From the NCBI GenBank assembly GCA_943325595.2, contig CALPQA020000032.1:1-10475 (forward strand): 10,475 nucleotides of DNA. Reading direction: 5' to 3'. The DNA is from Auritidibacter sp. Marseille-P8566 (GTDB lineage Bacteria; Bacteroidota; Bacteroidia; Flavobacteriales; Flavobacteriaceae). This document shows, piece by piece, positions 7,067-10,475 of this stretch. Position numbers and translations under genes: made by a program. The notes under the pieces were generated by a model. That model saw only the letters and a program-made list of their open reading frames with translations. It was not told the DNA's origin and did not search any database. Numbering within the stretch: position 1 is the stretch's first letter; the number at the start of each line of letters is the position of its first letter.

Positions 7067-7349
7067 ATGGAGTTAATTTAAGTTTATAAAATAAAATTAA
7101 CAAATATTTCGTTACAAACTAAACAAATCTTATATTTTTTTTGACATTTGTTTATTAACGTATTTATTTGTATTTAGTCGATTTTTATTTCTTTCTATAT
7201 TATTTATTTCGTATTTTATAAAAAAAAGACACACTAATTGTTTATTTTTTTTATTGAATAGTAAAAGAGTTAAACAGAAAACATTTTATTAAAATATCAA
7301 TAAAAAAAACTACTTTCGTATCACTTTACAAAAAGGATGTTTTTCACGT
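7067..7349. promoter_or_regulatory. AT-rich divergent intergenic region
   Basis: About 283 bp separate the response regulator (-) from the next plus-strand gene. The stretch is very AT-rich and must hold the start signals for both genes. On the minus side, AATATTTG (7108-7101) is a one-mismatch -7 box and lies within an imperfect dyad, TAAC-AAATATTT-C-GTTA (7098-7114). On the plus side, TACTTTCG (7311-7318) is a one-mismatch -7 box, 31 bp before the ATG at 7350. A perfect 12-bp inverted repeat (7245-7256 and 7298-7309) sits just before it. No ORF or RNA gene is recognisable. Confidence 0.4.
7311..7318 (+). promoter_or_regulatory. weak candidate -7 box for the gene at 7350
   Basis: TACTTTCG differs from TAnnTTTG at one position. 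It lies 31 bp before the start codon, a common distance. No -33 TTG is found 18-21 bp upstream, so the support is thin. Confidence 0.25.
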
Positions 7350-7880
7350 ATGAAAAAAATTATTTTTTATTTACTTTTTTCAATCTTCATTTATCAAATA
7401 GGGGGTTATATTATTAGTTTTAATATTATGAAATATAGTATTGAATCAAAAATGAAATCTAAAATAAAAGAAGGTTTAAATGATAAAGAGTATTCTGTCT
7501 TTAACTTTGATGAAATTTCCAAACACAACACTTTCAGGTGGGAGGAAAAAGGAAAAGAATTTTGGTACGATGGTAAGATATACGATATAGTAAAAATGGA
7601 CAAATCAGGTTCGTTAAAATGTATTGCCGATACTCAGGAAATAAAATTATTTAAAAATCTTGAGGGTTATGTAAATGGTTTTTTTGCTAAAAATCCGAAT
7701 GGTAAAAAGTCTCTTCAAGCGATAAATTCTTTGTTTTTTGCGGTTTTTCTTCCTTCTAAAGAAATAGCGATTCCAATTCGTTATTCTGTTTCAACTACTT
7801 TAATTCCATCCGATATAATTATTTGTAATACCGATAGAACCTTAACTATTGTAGCGCCACCTCCACGTTTTTATAATTAA
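7350..7880 (+). CDS. membrane-anchored hypothetical protein
   Basis: A 176-residue protein that I do not recognise as a named family. It begins with a hydrophobic segment, residues 4-25, preceded by Lys2-Lys3. This could be an uncleaved signal anchor or a signal peptide without a clear cleavage site. Next come a charged stretch (28-48, rich in Lys and Glu) and a motif-like segment KEFWYDGKIYDIVK (69-82) with dense aromatics. The protein has Cys91 and Cys159 and a Pro-rich C-terminus ending VAPPPRFYN. The body is most likely extracytoplasmic. The TonB receptor starts 196 bp downstream on the same strand, so a link to outer-membrane uptake is possible, but the receptor seems to have its own promoter. 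Length and codon use look intact, with no sign of truncation. Confidence 0.8.
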   Translation: MKKIIFYLLFSIFIYQIGGYIISFNIMKYSIESKMKSKIKEGLNDKEYSVFNFDEISKHNTFRWEEKGKEFWYDGKIYDIVKMDKSGSLKCIADTQEIKLFKNLEGYVNGFFAKNPNGKKSLQAINSLFFAVFLPSKEIAIPIRYSVSTTLIPSDIIICNTDRTLTIVAPPPRFYN

Positions 7881-7983
7881 TATTAAATTAGTTTAAATGA
7901 AAGCTATTAGTTTATAGGTGTTTAATTTGGAAATTTATTTTCTGATTGTCTTCTGTAAATTAATGGCAATTTCGTTTTCGTTT

Positions 7984-7991
7984 TAAATTTG
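7984..7991 (+). promoter_or_regulatory. candidate -7 box for the TonB-dependent receptor
   Basis: TAAATTTG is a full match to the Bacteroidota -7 consensus TAnnTTTG. Transcription would start near 7997, giving a leader of about 80 nt to the ATG at 8077. I see no TTG at the proper -33 spacing, so the promoter may be weak or depend on an activator or an alternative sigma factor. Confidence 0.4.
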
Positions 7992-8012
7992 CTTTAAGCG
8001 ATTTAATCTTAG

Positions 8013-8060
8013 ATGAAACCATTAAAACAATGGCATTATGTGCCGTACAATCATTATTAA
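8013..8060 (+). other. possible 15-codon leader ORF
   Basis: An ATG-to-TAA frame encoding MKPLKQWHYVPYNHY lies inside the predicted leader of the TonB receptor, ending 16 bp before its start codon. Seven of the 15 residues are Trp, Tyr or His. A small hairpin, CCATT/AATGG (8019-8023, 8029-8033), falls within it. It could be a leader peptide affecting translation of the receptor, or a chance ORF. It has no SD, and no comparison was possible. Confidence 0.2.
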
Positions 8061-8076
8061 TTATAAAGACAAAAAG

Positions 8077-10263
8077 ATGAAAATAAAAATATTTATACTA
8101 TTTATAGTTCCATTACTTTCGTTTCAAATTGAAGCGCAATCAAAACAAGATTCTATTAATAATCTAAAAAACGTTACGGTAAAAGCACGTAAAAAAACAC
8201 TAAAAGAACGTGCAGAATACAAACGTCACGGTCAAACAGCTGAGGTGTTGACATCAGAAGAGTTGAACAGAAATAATCCTGCTTTTTTAGAACAGAGTTT
8301 GGGAGTTATGGCAGGAGTTCAAGTAGATAAAAGAACACAAGTTGGAGGACAACGAATAGTTATACGAGGATATGGTAACGATCAAAAATTTAACAATTGG
8401 GGAATTAAAGCCTATTACAATCAATTTCCTTTGACAAATGCTGAAGGAGTTACGATTTTAGATGATGTGGATTTTTCGATTGTTGATAATATTGAAGTTA
8501 TAAAAGGTCCAGCAGCCACAATGTACGGAGGTGGAGTTGGTGGAGTTGTTCGGTTTTACTTGAAGAATTCGGAAGAAAAAGGAACTTCATTGAGTCAAAA
8601 TACAACAGCGGGTTCTTTTGGATTATTTCAAACCAATACCCGTTTGGATTATGTTGCAGATAATTCCTCAATGCTTTTGAATTATGGACACTTACAATCC
8701 GATGGATATCGTCCTCACGGCGAAAGTTTGAAGAATTTTTTAACTTACAAAGGAGACTTCAAATTTTCTGAAAAACAAACAGTTTCAGTGTTTTTAAGTC
8801 ATAACTTTTCACATGAAGGAATTACAGGGCAAATTCCATACTCAAATTATTATGCAGACAATGATCCTGGGAATGCAGCTTACATCAAGAAAAATGCGCA
8901 TTTAAATATGGAATCTACTCGTTTCGGTGTTTCAAATAATTTTAAATTCACTAAATCGTTCAGTAATTCTACAGTTCTTTTTTATTCAGGAACGGATATT
9001 GAAAGCGTATCCGCTGGAGCGTCTGGTCAAACCAATTCACCAAATTATGGAATTCGTTCTGTTTTTACCAAATCAAACGATATTTCTAGTTCAATAGAAA
9101 ATGTTTTTAATTTAGGTACTGAAATACAACAATGCAAATCATTGACCTCTAGTTTTAGATTTAAAGGAACGGATGATGCCAATCCGCTTCTAGTTAATGC
9201 GATAGCCGATGGTGCTTATTATAAGTATATAACAAATCAGCAATCGGTTTTTATTCATGATAGAATCAATTTCAAAAATGCAGATATATCAGTTATTCTT
9301 GGGTTAAGTGGAAATCATATTGATTATGACCGTGTCGATTTATTGGCTTTGCCAGGTTTAATTGTTGGGAATACTTTAAATACGTCTTTTCATAAATCTT
9401 TTAAAACCTCTTTGAACCCTCACATTGCGGTTCAAAAAACATATAAAAATCAGATTTTTAACGTTACTTATAGCGAAGGTTATAATGCGCCAACAGCCTC
9501 GACTTCTTATATTTCAGCACTTAATAGAACTAACGACAACTTGGTGCCTGAAAAAGCAAAAATGTATGAAATTTCAGCACAAGGTTTGTTATTTAATACC
9601 CGATTTGATTATCAAGTATCGCTTTTTAACATGAGTATAGATAATAAGTTGACACAATTAAGTGCTGCTAATCCTGCAGGAGGAAGTTATACTTATACTG
9701 CTAATACAGGAAACCAATTGAACAAAGGATTGGAAGCAAGCATTGGATATGTGTATGAAACAAAGTCAAATCCTATTGTATCAAAAGTAACATCATTCGT
9801 GAATTTTTCTTATTATGACTTTAAATACACTGACTTTTCTACGAGAGTAGGAGGTGTTTTGTCTAATTTTTCTAATAAAACGGTTGTTGGGGTTCCGACA
9901 AAAAAATATTCTGTTGGACTTGATTTTATCTCTCCAACAGGAGTTTATTTGAATACAACATACAATTATTTAAGCGATGTGTATTCTGATTTTGCAAATA
10001 CTAATTTAGTAAAAGGTTTTGGATTGCTTAATGCTAAATTGGGGTATAAACTTACGACTAAAAACAAGAAATACAGTTTGGATTTATTTGCAGCAGGAAA
10101 TAATTTGACGAATCAGACAAATTATACCTTTCTATTTTTAGGAGGTAATATTAATGATGCCGATGCAGGGAATGGTTTTCCAACTGGAATGGCTACAGAT
10201 GTGAATCCAGGCTCAAGCAAAGCTTATTTTTGGTCCGGTCTAAATCTTAAGTATCATTTTTAA
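8077..10263 (+). CDS. TonB-dependent outer-membrane receptor
   Basis: A 728-residue outer-membrane beta-barrel protein. It imports a ligand such as a siderophore, metal complex or other scarce nutrient using energy from TonB-ExbBD. The ATG at 8077 starts a clear signal peptide (MKIKIF, hydrophobic core, cleavage likely after Ala20 in IEA-QS). An in-frame ATG at 8038 would add 13 residues (MCRTIIINYKDKK) that spoil the signal peptide, so it is rejected. After a TonB-box-like KNVTVKAR (31-38) comes the plug domain (about 45-165), with RIVIRGYGNDQ (93-103), PLTNAEGVTILDDVDFS (118-134), IEVIKGPAATMYG (139-151) and GGVVRFYL (155-162). The rest is the barrel, ending in the aromatic YHF expected for BAM insertion. 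There is no N-terminal carboxypeptidase-like domain and no SusD partner follows, so a polysaccharide SusC role is unlikely. The substrate cannot be assigned. Confidence 0.93.
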   Translation: MKIKIFILFIVPLLSFQIEAQSKQDSINNLKNVTVKARKKTLKERAEYKRHGQTAEVLTSEELNRNNPAFLEQSLGVMAGVQVDKRTQVGGQRIVIRGYGNDQKFNNWGIKAYYNQFPLTNAEGVTILDDVDFSIVDNIEVIKGPAATMYGGGVGGVVRFYLKNSEEKGTSLSQNTTAGSFGLFQTNTRLDYVADNSSMLLNYGHLQSDGYRPHGESLKNFLTYKGDFKFSEKQTVSVFLSHNFSHEGITGQIPYSNYYADNDPGNAAYIKKNAHLNMESTRFGVSNNFKFTKSFSNSTVLFYSGTDIESVSAGASGQTNSPNYGIRSVFTKSNDISSSIENVFNLGTEIQQCKSLTSSFRFKGTDDANPLLVNAIADGAYYKYITNQQSVFIHDRINFKNADISVILGLSGNHIDYDRVDLLALPGLIVGNTLNTSFHKSFKTSLNPHIAVQKTYKNQIFNVTYSEGYNAPTASTSYISALNRTNDNLVPEKAKMYEISAQGLLFNTRFDYQVSLFNMSIDNKLTQLSAANPAGGSYTYTANTGNQLNKGLEASIGYVYETKSNPIVSKVTSFVNFSYYDFKYTDFSTRVGGVLSNFSNKTVVGVPTKKYSVGLDFISPTGVYLNTTYNYLSDVYSDFANTNLVKGFGLLNAKLGYKLTTKNKKYSLDLFAAGNNLTNQTNYTFLFLGGNINDADAGNGFPTGMATDVNPGSSKAYFWSGLNLKYHF

Positions 10264-10276
10264 TAAATAAAAAGTA

Positions 10277-10310
10277 AAAGGAAACTCAGTATTATAGGTT
10301 TCCTTTCTTA
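10277..10310 (+). terminator. hairpin terminator after the TonB receptor
   Basis: A perfect 9-bp inverted repeat, AAAGGAAAC (10277-10285) and GTTTCCTTT (10298-10306), has a 12-nt loop and starts 14 bp after the receptor stop codon. In the plus direction the T-tract is short (TTTCTT). In the minus direction the hairpin is followed by a longer T-rich run, so it may work both ways. It separates the receptor from the rpsF promoter. Confidence 0.65.
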
Positions 10311-10334
10311 GATTAAATAAAAGTTCAAAGTTTG

Positions 10335-10365
10335 TTTGCAAATTCAAAAATATAAGCTACTTTTG
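10335..10365 (+). promoter_or_regulatory. Bacteroidota-type promoter of rpsF
   Basis: TTTG (10335-10338), a 19-bp spacer and TACTTTTG (10358-10365) match the Bacteroidota promoter consensus in both boxes and in spacing. Transcription would start near 10371, about 24 bp before the rpsF ATG. It is the strongest promoter match on the plus strand here, as expected for a ribosomal protein operon. Confidence 0.7.
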
Positions 10366-10394
10366 CATCCAATTTAACAATAAAATATATTTTT

Positions 10395-10475
10395 ATGAAT
10401 CATTATGAAACTGTTTTCATTTTAAATCCCGTTTTATCTGAAGTTCAGGTAAAGGAAACAGTAAGCAAATTCGAA
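10395..10475 (+). CDS. rpsF: 30S ribosomal protein S6 (5' part, cut by the window edge)
   Basis: The first 27 codons are present and run off the right edge. The start MNHYETVFILNPVLSEVQ is the typical N-terminus of bacterial S6: the first beta strand (YETVFILNP), then the start of helix 1 (SEVQVKETVSKFE). S6 binds 16S rRNA with S18 in the platform of the small subunit. In many bacteria rpsF is followed by rpsR and rplI, which would lie beyond this window. The promoter at 10335-10365 fits this start. Confidence 0.93.
   Translation, partial: MNHYETVFILNPVLSEVQVKETVSKFE

Noticed and set aside
7406..7603. 65-codon minus-strand ORF opposite the membrane-anchored protein
   Set aside because: It mirrors the AT-rich plus-strand gene and has no independent start signal or recognisable content.
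8038..8076. Earlier ATG for the TonB receptor (adds 13 residues)
   Set aside because: The extension is polar and sits before a normal signal peptide that begins exactly at the ATG at 8077.
9425..9634. 69-codon plus-strand ORF inside the TonB receptor
   Set aside because: It is an out-of-frame shadow within barrel-coding sequence; the receptor frame is intact across it.

Overview
The window looks like chromosome of a low-GC Bacteroidota, most likely a Flavobacterium or close relative. The reasons are Flavobacteriia-type proteins (ribosomal protein S6, PriA, a YihY/BrkB membrane protein, a LytTR response regulator, a TonB-dependent receptor), an almost complete lack of Shine-Dalgarno sequences, AT-rich spacers, and several promoter candidates of the Bacteroidota type (-33 TTTG, about 19-20 bp, -7 TAnnTTTG). 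The genus is inferred from pattern memory, not from a search.

Layout. At the left edge is a complete tRNA-Lys (UUU) on the minus strand, and the first 8 nt of a second tRNA with the same 5' end that continues beyond the window. Next come aroK (shikimate kinase, +) and, convergent with it and overlapping by 9 bp, a PyrR-like phosphoribosyltransferase (-). A gap of about 320 bp carries a structured GC-rich repeat (element A). A plus-strand run follows: nadC (NAD synthesis), a YihY/BrkB-family membrane protein 10 bp downstream, a second GC-rich hairpin repeat (element B), a secreted DUF2147 protein, and priA (replication-restart helicase). priA overlaps by 4 bp the 3' end of a convergent LytTR response regulator on the minus strand. 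An AT-rich divergent spacer of about 280 bp then leads to an unrecognised membrane-anchored protein and a TonB-dependent outer-membrane receptor (both +). The receptor is followed by a hairpin terminator. The window ends inside rpsF (ribosomal protein S6), which has the best plus-strand promoter here.

How the genes work together. Most are core housekeeping genes placed side by side rather than one pathway: aromatic amino acid synthesis, nucleotide salvage or regulation, NAD synthesis, replication restart and translation. The right-hand block is more accessory: an orphan LytTR regulator, a small extracytoplasmic protein and an outer-membrane receptor. These could form an uptake and response unit, but nothing in the sequence proves a functional link.

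I found no clear previously undescribed defence or mobile system. The most interesting signals are the two non-coding repeat elements with a shared architecture (TAGYGR-type cores flanking a hairpin of different sequence), a 15-codon aromatic-rich leader ORF before the TonB receptor, and two convergent gene pairs that overlap at their stop codons with no terminator between them.
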